A program made the translations under genes and the position numbers. From Lithospermum erythrorhizon (taxonomy: Eukaryota > Streptophyta > Magnoliopsida > Boraginales > Boraginaceae): a DNA stretch of 64,000 bases. Below, in pieces: positions 26,901 to 38,986 of the stretch; the stretch's first letter is position 1, and every line of letters starts with the position of its first letter. The DNA lies in contig JADFUC010000290.1 in NCBI GenBank assembly GCA_019722365.1, positions 1 through 64,000 of the forward strand, read 5' to 3'. The notes under the pieces were generated by a model that ran no database searches, was not told the DNA's origin, and saw only the letters and a list, made by a program, of their open reading frames with translations.

Positions 26901-29499
26901 TGGCCGGGCGCAAAAAAGGAGCCACGTATCGCAGACTTACCATAGAGATTCCATCTACCAAATAAGCCCTCCGTCCCCTATTTCACCTCGATACGCAGAC
27001 CGGATGTCTTAAGATTCCCTTTTGTCGGAGCAACAAAAGTGGGGAGAAATTATGTCGCTTTTTTGTCTTTATACTCATCTTCAAGTATGCCTGGTTGCTT
27101 CGCTTACGTATAATACTTGGCTTCCTCTTTATTATGTTTTGCACTCCTAAGTATCCGCTTAGTGTCACGTGTTGGTTATATTGTGTATATCTCTTTACAT
27201 TCATGATTTCTTATGTCAGGGACCTTTGTTATGAATGGTTTTATTTTCAGATGGGTGTAATTTGTTATCGCAAAAAATGGGAGTTTCATGATAATGGATT
27301 CTCGACTCTACGCTTCAAGATAACAAATTACTCCTTATCGATACTAATATCTTTTGATGTTTTTAGTAGCGAAGTAAATCGCAGGCTTAACTTTATGTCA
27401 AAGGATAAAAGCTATGCTTGAAGAGTTAAGACTTCGCCTTTTTATTAGGCCCATGTGAAGAAATCTCTATACTAAACTCTGTTTTATGTTAGCGAATAAG
27501 AATGCAAGCTTTAATATGAATTAAATATTTAAACGCTTTTGGAAAATAATGTGTCAACTTGATTAGAACTTGAATTAAGTTTCCGAATTGCACTCCAATA
27601 TGACCGCAAGTGTGGGCATAACGGGTTGAATTCATTAATTCTTTAAATAAATGTCAAAATTGGGTTTAAAACACATTTTTTCATCGCGAAAGTTATCCTT
27701 ACGGTAGGGAAAATTCAAGTGCTCCGGGACCGTAAGGCCTTTAACTTGTCCAAGTCCCACCTAATTTCGAGATGTAGGTCGGGGATACGGTCGACCTCAG
27801 ATTTCTCCTAATCTAGTCCCGAACCTGTGATTTTCTGACGCATTTTCGAACTCTATAAAAGCCGCCTCATAGCCACCTTTTTACCCTAACTTTTGCACGA
27901 ATTCTGAGGCCATATTTTCATATTTCTCAAAAGCAAAAAGGCATTCTTAATCTCTCTTAAAACTTGATAGCTTAGAGATTTCATTTTGTTCTCATTCATT
28001 TAATATGATATTAGTCGTTGAAATCCTCGGTACGACGCTTAGGTTCTTAATCTAGATTAAGAGGATTTAAATCCTAAAAAGTCAAGCTGGTTTCTAAAGA
28101 TGGTCGCTTGAAAGAGATTCACCATATTTCAGGAGTTGCTTATGGTACGAACTCGAGTTTTTCCATTCATAGTGGTGATTGTTATCGAAATCCCGAGGTC
28201 GAAAGTCGGGCATCGAGCACTTAGGAAAACCGAAGCTCGTTAAAATCGTTGAGTCATTTCTTTCTCCTGGTGTTTCATTTTATTTACTGTATCTTGACTT
28301 ATTGTTTTTTTTGTTTTGCCGCATTTTACATTATAATTGTTTGTCATTTTATTATTCTCATTTCTGTGGGGTAATTAAATTAATCCAAAATTAGATTACT
28401 ATTATTTGCATAATCAAAACCCAAAATCAAAAAAAAGATAGTATAATTTTATTCACCGATAAGTGTTTATTATATAGTGTTTGAAAATTTAATTTCGCGT
28501 ATTAGCCGATGTTATTTCTACCTTAATCCGATATAATTCTATAATTTGTTTTCGCTTTTATTTGAGTTTAGGCAATTATCGACAGTGTTGAAGAAATCGG
28601 CTTTGGAATTGAAGATAATGAGTAAAATTCAATTAAATTTACATGGGAGTCATGATTCAGCATGTCGATTCTACCATTAATATTAGGGTTATGGCAACCT
28701 ATAAAAGAAGAGGAGTTAGAGTAAAAAAAGATATCTTGGAATTTCTAAAAAAGAAGTCATCATCTTTGTTTGGAGCTTTTACACTATCGAAGTCGGGTGC
28801 TATAATCGGTAAGCTTAATTACATATCGCGCACTAAGGTTGGAGTTGATTACTTTAATTGGTTCAATAATTTTAATTCAAGATATTATTATTGTTAAGGA
28901 TGAATGCCATTAATTTCATATATTTATTTATGTCTTTATTATGAACTAATTTTATTATTAGTCGTGACCATGATATAGTCGGATCTATGATTTGATTTTC
29001 TTGCAGTTAATTTATTTCCGCTCATAATTCCGATTATCAGGGCGTAATTAGTATTTAATATCTTAAAATCAATATTAAGTCGCTCATAAGTGAGGATTAA
29101 TCGCTGTAAATGTGCCGTCACTTCACGAATTAATAATCGAACACATGTTTCAATTACTATGTAGAGCATAAGTGTAATGCCATGCAATTTTAAATAGCAT
29201 ATGTTATTAAAAAAGATCTCCTATTTTAAGATATCATGTAGATGGTGTTAGTTTCTTAGGAGACTTTAATTGGTGGCACCGGTAAGTAATATCAATTGTA
29301 TAAGAATGCTTTTTGTTATGAATTCTAAGTAACTACTAGGTGAGTTGAATCGACGCATCCGATGAAACGTGTCCTCGAATTATATATTTCGAATATTAAG
29401 TAAGATTCACTTTTGTGCATTCATTTAGTATTAGCTAATTTAATTAAGCTTAATCAATTTAGTTAAGTAGTCTAGATTTAAATTTACTCTTTAATTATT
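26901..29499. other. Unassigned repeat-like DNA
   Basis: No gene can be supported. Short frames at 27,095-27,421 and 28,643-28,897 (plus) have no recognisable domain. A TATAAAA box at 27,854-27,860 after a GTCGGGG-rich stretch looks like the end of another LTR promoter, similar to 22,900-23,260. Confidence 0.4.
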
Positions 29500-30840
29500 A
29501 GTTAATTAAGGATTAAGAAAAAGACCTAGTACTTAGTATATTGGAATTTGTGAGACGATACTCGTTCTTATTCATTATACTACTTGACACGACCCGGTCT
29601 CGACCCGGAACACGTAAATTTGTGTTGTCATTCACCCCCCTAAGGATAGTATTCCGCTTAACACTGACTCGAGCTACAAATATTGCTCCACGTACACTTT
29701 CCAAATTGCTATCACCTAAAGTTATCTGACAGCTATCTCCATCCAACTAACTAACCAAAATCAAGTTCTTCACTAGCTTTGGTACATGTCTCACTTTTGT
29801 CAATTTCTGCTAGTAACCATTTGACTAATTTCCAAGTTTACATCTCCCATACCCACAATGTTTAATGGTTCACCATCAGCAAGATGAACCGTCCCATAAT
29901 CTCCGGCTATATAATTCAATATTTTATCCCGATTAGGTAGTATGAAACGATGCACCAAAATTGAGGATCCAAGAACTAATAGAACAATCAATAGACAAGA
30001 GTAGTGCATCTATTTAGAGTCATCAACAACACCCACGCTACCTATGTTGCTGTCCCGACCTCTGTAGCCTCATGCTTTTCTCATGACCTCGTCTTTGTCA
30101 CAACCCCAAAGATTCCGCACGTCCCTCCAAATTTCGACTTTACTCCTACCTCTCGACTTTGACCTCCATTTATTCTGGCTGCTACCTCATTCCAGCTTCC
30201 TACCTTCTTTCTACATTCAATGCAACCCTTTTGTCCCATACGCTTTTACGCATTTCTATAGACAAGCAACGCCCGCACTACCTTAAGCTCCAACTTATCA
30301 TTACCTACCGAAAGCTAATCGCAACCCTCTTCATCGGCTCCCCAACTATTTGGTAAAGATACAATAATATTAGTGTCAGAACTCATCATCAAAATTCACC
30401 GAAATAAGAGATAATCGATTTATCAAACTATCGTTTCACATGTTTAGTTGGAGTATTATCTAACATCCCGTTGAAACAACCGCTTTCATTAAACATACCT
30501 ATTGTTAGTCAATGACTTCCTTATACAAATTAGACAAATATCGTGCCCTTTGTCGTAGTCTCCTTTGAAAACATTAGCTTAATTACATTTCCCCGGGACA
30601 AACATGGTCCGATCACACCAAGACCCGGCCTCCGTCTAACTCCCTTACATTCTTCCTATCCATCTTCTCGCGCTTTATCGCGAATGACTTGTTCCGCCTT
30701 CTCACAGATAAGTGTGAATCCTCCATATTCATCTTCCAATGCGAGAAATCTATCCCATCACCCATAAGATGCCATCACCCTTCGTTTCATATCAATCTCA
30801 TATTTCAATAAAAAACACTAGCTCGGGATAATTAATCATA
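29500..30840 (-). mobile_element. Ty1/copia gag-protease remnant
   Basis: On the minus strand the protease region at about 30,010-29,800 reads GTVHLADGEPLNIVGMGDVN, the typical strand pattern after the catalytic DSG of plant Copia proteases. The DSG itself is damaged (LVLGSSILVHRF). Gag-like sequence lies to the right at about 30,400-30,800. Next to the right-hand LTR, at about 30,820-30,836, the minus strand reads ATTATCCCGAGCTAG, a decayed match to the tRNA-Met primer site. Integrase and RT do not follow at the left. Confidence 0.65.
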
Positions 30841-31399
30841 TGATTAGCGCCTAATTCAATCACCAAATCTAAGCAAAACATTGATAACGATAAGATGGGA
30901 AAAAATAAACAACACGTGATTTTACGCTTACGTCGCCTTCAACGCGAAAGTTTTAAGCATCCTCGTCGCTATCGCGAAATTCACTAAAACCAAAACCGAA
31001 GATCACATAATCACCTATCAAGCTAAACCCTCAATCGAAAGAATACTTTATAACATGCGATTCTCAATCACAAAGCCTCACAATATTATTAATGACATTC
31101 AATAATATTCTTTCAATAAATTATTTGGCAAGTGATTATTTCAAGGATAAGTCACATGTAAAAACCCTATATATATAGTGAAAAACTTCTAATCTAACCT
31201 TTACCAAAATAAAAGAATAACAGAAATTCAAACCGCATCAAATCGTTTTAGGCAGACGACCATCGGCACTGGGGTCTCGGGCGCCCTCCTAATGCCTGGC
31301 TCCCAGCACGAGACCCCCTCCTCCATCGAAACCCATCGAAACCTGGGGTCCCATGGAAACTTTCCAAAAACCAACAGAAAATGGCTTCAAATCTCAACA
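30841..31399 (-). repeat. Copia LTR, right copy (5' LTR)
   Basis: About 559 bp, homologous to 12,957-13,494, with TG...CA ends on the minus strand (TGTTGAGATTTGAAGCC at the right edge). The right edge is only 221 bp from the stop codon of the TAXIMIN-type gene, so this LTR marks the edge of the gene island. No 5-bp target duplication matching the left copy was found. Confidence 0.75.
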
Positions 31400-31620
31400 A
31401 AATGAAAATTAAAATATATGACATGGAACACAATTTTAAGGTTGCCACAACAATATAAAAAAGGATCCAGATTCATAATCCAATCTCCAAATAGCAACTC
31501 AACCAATAAAACATTTAACTTAATGTGCCGACTGCCGAACTCGATATATTTACTCGTTCCTCCAAGATGGTACCCTCAAATTATAAGTTGTGGTGACTGG
31601 TGAGCACTGAGCAGTCATCA

Positions 31621-32741
31621 TCAGCAAGGTATCAAGTCGATAAACCATTGGATGATTTTAACAGGTAACTTGACCAATTCTACAGCCATGTTTGCTATAC
31701 CAGCGCAGCAAATACAACAAGGGCAAATACAACTCACCAGACTCCTGTAATTTCAAAGATGGACTATATTTCAGTTTTTCGTTAATGTATAACTCATTAG
31801 TAAACAACCAAAATCATTTTATTTTAACTTATAGAAATACACAATATACAATATTTGAACAATCGGTCTTTTGATGATTAGCCTAATGTTCAAATGGTGG
31901 ATTTGTAACAAGAAATTAACAATAATGTTTTTTTTACATATTAAAAAATAGACATTTATCATTGGAAGAAGCTAGTTGAACCCGAACTTCATTCATTAAT
32001 GCGAGTAATAATGCATGTGGTCATCATTAGATTAATTCAACTGGAAGAGAAATTAACAATGATTGTATTAATGTTAGTATATTTTAAGATTATCTAGAGC
32101 ACTAAATTATCTTGATTAATAAGTGTGAAACTATCACACTAACGACTCTTCGAAATCTCTGTTTTAGAATAAATTATCTTGATTACTAGATTCTTGATAG
32201 AAATAACCCCACAAGCTAAATATAGTTTTATGAAAAAACTCAGTAAAGAATTGCAATGATTAGAAACTATATATATGAATCATAACGTGTAAAACATAAA
32301 CCACTTAATTATTATATATAATTCATGGAAAATAATAGATTCCTAAATAATAAAGATAACAACATAACATGCTCTGTTACGGAAAACTCGCATGGTAGAT
32401 AAATTGGATTAGAAGTGCCGAATTACTTCTGACAATCAAAATAAACATTAAGAATTACATGGCGAATGCATTGTGGCAAACGGAAAGTAAAATAATTCAA
32501 ATTATTAAGAAAAAACTACTCTATATGTGATTGTTGCATTGTACTCCGTATGTTCTAAAGATAAAAGCCATGCATTATTAACAATATAACTGATAATGAA
32601 ACACCTAAAATGGAAGAAAAGAAAGAGCAAGACAAAGGGGGCTAACCCGACAACCCAAATTACAGCACCCACAAGAGACAATGCCAATGCAATAATGGCA
32701 AAAGGCAAGCCGATTAAGAATCCCAACGGCCTGCAACCCAT
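31621..32741 (-). CDS. TAXIMIN: TAXIMIN-type cysteine-rich small peptide, 2 exons, 72 aa
   Basis: Exon 1 is 32,741-32,647 and exon 2 is 31,744-31,621, joined in phase 2 across a 902-bp intron (donor GG|GTTAGC, acceptor TTACAG|G). The protein starts [15 protein letters not shown], a hydrophobic N-terminal segment (about residues 5-32) matching the CRPLGFLLGLPFA block of plant TAXIMIN. It continues after the splice with [13 protein letters not shown] and the conserved tail [15 protein letters not shown], ending in Cys-stop. TAXIMIN peptides are known as conserved, secretory-pathway-associated plant signalling peptides affecting organ separation and metabolism. The usual length is about 73 aa. 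Odd point: the N-terminus is shortened to M-G-C instead of the common M-C-C-x-x-x-C. The reading frame is intact. The ORF that simply runs on from exon 1 into the intron is not the product. Confidence 0.9.
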
Positions 32742-33400
32742 TCTTTTCTTCCTCTTTCCTCTTATCTCCTATCTCCAAATTTTCTTTATTTGTGTTGTTT
32801 GGAATAATATTTTTATCCCTTGAATCTCATGAAATAGAATATCAGGGCGGGTTGTTAGTTACTACGGTTGACTTTTCTTTGTTTTTGTTTTGTTTGTTGT
32901 GTTTCTAGGATTAACGGTTATAATTCTTGTTATCATGAAAATGATTAGTGAATTGAAGTATTTATCGTAAATAAGATGCTTCCATAATTTAAGAACATTA
33001 TTATTGTCATTATTGTTTTTTTATTTGATGTAGCAAATTTGTGGCTTGTATTTGATCTTTCAAACAATCATGCATATACCATATTAAAAAGTGGGAACAT
33101 GACAAAACCTAAATATTCAATGAAACATGCCATATATCAACTTTTAACAAAGTGAAGTTATTTTTAATGCATGATGAATAATGGAGAACAGATTCGATGA
33201 TAAATCATACACAATATATAAGCAAACAACATTATTTTTGCCATTTAATTAAAGATAGGACCCAATAAATCTGTAACATACAACTGCAGAATTAAGTTGA
33301 GGAACGATATCGGTAAAAGATAACCAGTCTTCTTCATGCTAATATATAGGTGAAATCACAAATAAAATTACATTTCCTTGTGAACAAAATTACAGACTTG
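32742..33400. other. Intergenic region: TAXIMIN promoter side and 3' side of the zinc-domain gene
   Basis: A 659-bp spacer between two tandem minus-strand genes. It must carry the 3' end of the right-hand gene and the promoter of the TAXIMIN-type gene. A W-box-like GGTTGACTTTTC lies near 32,867-32,878. I see no clear TATA box. Confidence 0.5.
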
Positions 33401-36400
33401 TCAAAATAACCACCACCGTCTTTCCCGATGCTTTTTCTGTAATATAGCAACAAGATTTACATCACTATAATTTCTCCCACTAGATATTGTTTTGTTTTAT
33501 ATCATGTTACTTTGCAATGATAAATGCTCATAGATGGAAGATAATCATGGATTAAGGTGAGGGCACAAAACATAACATGCAAGACAAGCGAATATCAAGA
33601 GCAATGTTTTATTTCTGTATAGCTACTTCCAATATCACTGTATTACATTAGGCTTCAGTCTCAACATTAGGCTGACTAACATTGATGATAATAACTAATA
33701 TTAATAGTATTACATCAAAGTTAAGTAACCAAACAATGTGAGGAAGCAAGGCAAACCTTGTGGTCTTGATTACTTGGAGACTGTATGACTATTGGCTGAG
33801 GTAGGACAGAGTGGCCAATACTCTGAATATATGGCTGAACCTTTTCTTCAAGGAGTTCATTCACCTATATACATTAATGATAATGGTATTAGTATTTGGT
33901 CATATGAGATACATTTATGAGACTCGCATTGCACACAAAACTTCAACATAAGAAACCTTTTGTTCACGCCACTTCATTTCCCACTGTGAATCTAACATTT
34001 TATCAGCAATTTCTCTTTGCGCATTGAGAAGAACAGTCATCTCATACAGTTTTTTTGGATCTTTAAGATCTTCGTCTGACCAAGATGACGCATTCAGTGG
34101 TAGGCTTAATTCCTACATAAGAATTAGTAAGCAAACAAGAAGAATAATCACTGTATGTCATTATACTAAAGCATAGGTCAGCAAAAAGAATTTCATACCC
34201 TCAATAACCATTCACATTATGTTAAATGAAAATTAATGTTGCACTAACATCTTCAAGTTCAGGTCAAAGTACAGTATTGTGGCTCTTTTGCAGGACAACG
34301 AAGAAATTGAAGAATAGAGTGAGGGGAGGCTCAGATATTCAATTTGGGAGAAAGGTGGACAACAATTCTAAGACCTTAAATATATTGAGAAGCATGAAAT
34401 AGAAAAAATATCCAACTGGTCAGGGGTAAATCATAATAGACACAATTCTGACAGGTACCTCCTAGAGGAACAGCATACTTAGACAACAATCCTGCCAGGT
34501 AACCTACATATCATTGGCCATTTTGCTCTCTCATACAACTGTTTTCATAATCATTAAACCTAGTTATGCTTCAACTTTCAACAATTACTAGTTGCACTAT
34601 ACAACCAATCATGAACTCAAGGGAAGTATACATACCCCCCAGTTTTGAGGTCGTGGTGGAGGATCAAGCTTCATTACTTCTGCCTCCAGAGATTTTCTCG
34701 CCTTGTAGTAAGGTATATTCTTTACAACTACAGGGTCTTCTTGGGCACGATCAGGATCTATGGAGATTAAGGCCTGATATTGAGTTACATAATTAGTAGC
34801 TTTGTCTTGAATGATTACCCATCTAACTGCATTTATAGAGACTAGCCGGAAAAGTTATCGAAATGCATATGGACAACCTATCCTTCAGTAGTAGTAGTAA
34901 TTCAATTATTTTTCAGCAGTAGTAGTAATTCCATAAGCGAAACAAGTATGACACTCGCACAAAAATTACCATTAATATCTTATATAAATATATTTCACCA
35001 AAATAATGTTGGCTGGTGAAAATTTCCATACTGCTTAGATATTCCTAATCAAAAGATTGTATATGCTCAATATTAAGTCCATTTGATCTCTCCTTGTGAT
35101 AGAAAATATAATTGATGGAACTTTACTCTGAACCATATTGAATATTCACGGCATGACCTTTCCATAGAGAGTGATACTGACAAATTCTAAGAAAAGCCAT
35201 GTGTTCATGAGAGAAAATATTTGTCATCCAGTTCCAATCTTGCGATACACGGATACCAATCTTTTTTCTAGGTTGGGGCCATCGCCATAGAAGATTCTCA
35301 GAAAATGATATCGACTCAATAAATAATGTGGAGACTTGTGCATCTGAATAGAAAACATAATATACTGCAATGAAACCAGCTTACTTCTTGCAAGAACTCC
35401 CACCCAGGCTTCCGTTGGGCTACCAAGTCTCGAAGTTGATCATATCTCATGGATTCCTGTAGACAAAGGAGAGAAATAAGCCACGGAAGCACGCACGTTG
35501 AATTGATAAGGGAAATTATTTAAGTCATTGCACATCCAATACAATACAATATGAGAACATGACCCAAAACTATATAAAGCTTGTGTTTTGCACTCCCTTC
35601 TCTTGACTATATGTCAACACTATAAAAAATTAAAATACCCATCTACAGGAAAAAGCTCCCTTTGCAGAAATGTCTTTTGTCTAAGGTAGTCTTCACCAGA
35701 AAACAGAGAGTTTTTCCTTTCTCTTTCTTTATTAAGCCAAGCAAGGTCACCTTACAGAGTCAAACCAAATTTTCTTGATCCAGTAAAGGTAGATGTGAGG
35801 AATAAAGAACTTTTACATAATCACAGAAGTAACGAATAAAATAAACCTTGTATTGCCACCATATTTTCTGCTTCACATCATCATCGTATTCGAAGCCTCC
35901 CACAATCTGGGGTAAAGTAATCAGCCAAAATGCAGCAATACTGGGATCCTTCATGCTATGAACAATATGCTGCAAATGGCCAAAGTAAATAAATTAGAAG
36001 ATAGATCAGGAAGCAATAATGGAACTGGCTAATCTATATCTTAAGACTGCCACATAAATAGAAAGAGGGATGGATGGTCATGGAAGAAAAATTCAGAAGA
36101 TAATAACAGTCAGGAACTATAGAAATAGTAGATTTCTACAAACTCACTCCTGAGAAAGCCTGTAGTCATCACCTAATCTTTCTCAATGAGAACGTGACTA
36201 GCTTCTTTGGGATGCCCAAAAAGCTTAATTCTCATTGTAGGTGAAAAAGGTACATAGTAACTGAAGCTTACTAATCTGGAGACCATGGAACAGCCAAATC
36301 ATCTTAATTGGAGACTGAAAACTGCCTTCAGGATTTGACAAGTTTTATTGCCAATACATGTAATTAACAAAATGAAACAGTTCCCAACGGTTACTATTGA

Positions 36401-38234
36401 ACAAGTTAAATTATATATCGTTATTAAGTGTCAGGAAGATAAGAAGAACGCTGTCAGCATCGATGGTGCAACATCCATCTAGTAAATATAATTTTTAACA
36501 CATCGCAAGATGATTGCTTCAAATGTGACCAATGATTCAAACTCAAATGAGACAGTATCATGTGAATATGTTTTTTCTTTTCAAAATCAAGGAACGGTAA
36601 TCATAAAACATCACTTCATAGAGGTTGACATACCTCATACGGGTAGTCCATCTTTCTCATGATGTTATAGGGTTTCCATGGGGGCTCCATTATCTGTAGA
36701 AATGAGATACAACAGAGAATAAAAACATCCATTCTTGAAGAAATACAACTTATACAAAGAGAAGCTAGTATGTTTCATGCAATGAAGAATGTAAATATAA
36801 AAAACAACTCAGCTTTTTGATAGGGTAAAGGAACTGAAAAATAAGAATGAGATGAACTCACATCATCGGCAGATATCCTTAGTGGCAACTTGTCTTTACA
36901 CTCGGGGCATTTCATCACACCCTGCAAAACACAACTGACTTAAGGATGTACCGTGCTGTTCCTTCTATAGAACATGGAAATGTAACATATTTACGTTAAT
37001 ATTGAGGGAGTACTGCCAAGAGAAACTTCAACCACTATTTCTTTATTGATGTGAATAACTAACTATTGAAGAACCTTGTCCCATTATCAATACGCCAAAA
37101 ACATACGAAAGCATGGCAAGATTCTAAGCCATCAATTGGTTTTAGTATGGTTTAACATGATATGAGAGTCAGCCCTCAGATTTCGCCTTCACGCGATCAC
37201 CAAAAACCGGCCTTCCACGCGAAGTGGGGACAAGGCTTAATTCGCCCTCATCAATATGCTTAAAGCATACGATGCGGAGCGAGCCACAATGTGTGGAAGA
37301 AAATTCAATGAATGACTAAAAAGCTTCAAGCCTATATAAGCCCAATAGCATGACATAACCTTACCGTTCCATCACAAGTTGGACATTCTTTTGATGGCAA
37401 TGGTACATGAAGGTCCACTGCAGAAGGAAGGTGTACTAACTCAGCTCTGTTTTCAGCAATAGCATCTGCAATTGATTCTGCTGTTGGCTTCTCACCCCTG
37501 AGAATGAGAAAGTATTTTCCATTACTTCATTCCTCCTTTTCTATTTATTTTTATTGAATAGAGGATTGGGGTTCTGAATTGGAATAGTCAATTAGGTAGT
37601 TCAAATCATAACAAGCTCTCAGCATTCGAAGAAAACATTTTGACTTTTGTCCGTTGATATTGAATAAATTATTAAATGAGAAGCGTGACAGAATAACCAA
37701 CCTTCTCAAGTTATAAGACTTGACCTGGTACTGCACCGTGCCTGAACCCCTGCACAAAGTACATTGCAACGCATTCCACCCATTGCAGGTCCCACAATTT
37801 CTACAAATGGAAGGCGTATTATATTATATTAGCAGTAAAGCCCTGAATATTGCAAGAGATAACTAGTCCTAACACCTCTGACAAATCACTTTCTTTCCTA
37901 GCTCCAAAGCTATATCATAAGTCCCAAGAGTACCAACGACCTGCGTTATTAAAATACATTTAATAACTGTAATAAGGATATTAATTAAATAGAGTGAAAT
38001 GAACAACGAGCTTACAAAAATGGCCGAGTAAGAGAGCTTGGAGATGAACTCAGGGATGCCGAAGCCGCGAGGGGCAGAGCCGGCAATGTCAAAACCAAGA
38101 GTGAAGGGAGACAGTACGAGCTTTATTGGGAACTCGATTATTTCAGTCAACTGTTGCCCATACCGACTCGATATGTTCTTATACTGCTGCTCTGTGAATT
38201 GTTTGATGCTCCTTATCAGCTTCTCCCTTGACAT
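33401..38234 (-). CDS. DnaJ-type CXXC zinc-domain protein, 12 exons, 422 aa
   Basis: Exons, 5' to 3': 38,234-38,016; 37,940-37,876; 37,800-37,702; 37,497-37,365; 36,921-36,862; 36,693-36,634; 35,969-35,847; 35,456-35,385; 34,773-34,636; 34,112-33,957; 33,864-33,757; 33,436-33,401. All junctions are GT-AG and the frame is open throughout. The start is the ATG of MSREKLIRSIKQ; an in-frame TGA lies upstream. Residues 40-90 are moderately hydrophobic. Cys pairs CGTC (97-100), CTLC (108-111), CPTC (166-169) and CPEC (177-180), with CRGSG and CDGTG, form a DnaJ-like central zinc domain, but there is no J domain. A long conserved block follows (PPWKPYNIMRKMDYPYEHIV near 195-215; DPPPRPQNWG near 314-323), then a helical charged region. 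A 36-nt last exon gives the tail KKHRERRWWLF. I recognise this as a conserved plant protein of the DnaJ cysteine-rich superfamily but cannot name it. Role and location are unknown. Confidence 0.9.
37118..37355 (+). mobile_element. TRIM-like retroelement remnant inside intron 4 of the zinc-domain gene
   Basis: Reading on the plus strand, an LTR-end-like stretch (CCATCAATTGGTTTTAG ... TTTAACA, ending 37,157) is followed at once by TGATATGAGAGTCAGCCC. This resembles the tRNA-Met primer site TGGTATCAGAGC. After 134 bp of CG-rich internal sequence, an LTR-start-like TGTGGAAGAAAATTC appears at 37,292, followed by CCTATATAAGCCC. Both LTR-like parts look cut off at their outer ends. The right end comes within about 10 bp of the intron's splice donor (37,364). 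Family unknown. Confidence 0.5.
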
Positions 38235-38469
38235 TTCCCTCAAGCCCCAGAGGTTTCAGGATAACCCACTCTCAAAATCTTTTCTTTAATTAGATAATTT
38301 GAAAACAAAAAGGAGTCATTTAAATTAAATAAAGCTCTGCCAAGCTGGTATTTAAACTAATTATTTCATTCCCTATTCGTAAGTCGAAGTAGCTTATGTA
38401 ATTTCATGCCTACGAAATAGCTTATTTCACCGCTAAAAACACTATTTTAATGCTACAGATATTTTAGGG

Positions 38470-38986
38470 GGTGGTGAGCACAACTATACAAGCCTCGATC
38501 CGCTTCAATCAGATCATTCGATCTATTGTGAAACAAGAGAAACATGAAACAAAGTAAATTGTAGATTCCTCAACCAAGCAAAAACGTTGCCCTTAAGACT
38601 ATTTCGCCCTAATATATGTGCTTCAAGGTGGATCGAACGTTTCAAGGATACTAAGAATCACCCTCTTGTCAATGCACAAATTAATCAAAAGAACCTTTTT
38701 GCACCAAGGATAATGATAGGTCTTGAGAGAAATTATTTTTGGGAATGTTAAGGATGAAAAAGCAAGTCATTCCTCTAAAAAACCGCCTAAAGATATAGCG
38801 AATTCGGGCCAAACTGCCAAAAAACCGCCACGGAAACCGCTCGGGTCGACGTAGCCGCCTTAAAACACCCGACCAAGTCCCGACCTTCAAAAAGAGAAGC
38901 CGGGCGTTTTATAGTTTAAATTGGCTGGTCGGGAGGAAGCCAACCCCTGACCAACTCCCGATGTTCATTGTCTTAAATCTCCAACA
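38470..38986 (-). repeat. Copia 3' LTR upstream of the zinc-domain gene
   Basis: On the minus strand the LTR starts TGTTGGAGATTTAAGACAAT at 38,986, right after the polypurine tract GGCGGGGGAT (38,996-38,987). It contains GTCGGGA repeats like other LTRs in this window. The outer end is uncertain (about 38,470). It points the same way as the zinc-domain gene, whose ATG is only about 235 bp further on, so it could supply promoter or read-through transcription (inference). Confidence 0.6.

Noticed and set aside
28643..28897. Plus-strand ORF of 84 codons with a basic centre
   Set aside because: No family similarity, AT-rich codon use like the surrounding spacer, and no promoter context.
32505..32741. 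A single 78-codon minus-strand ORF starting MGCRPLGFL
   Set aside because: Only the first 31 codons plus two bases are coding. The rest reads into the intron; the true second exon is at 31,744-31,621.
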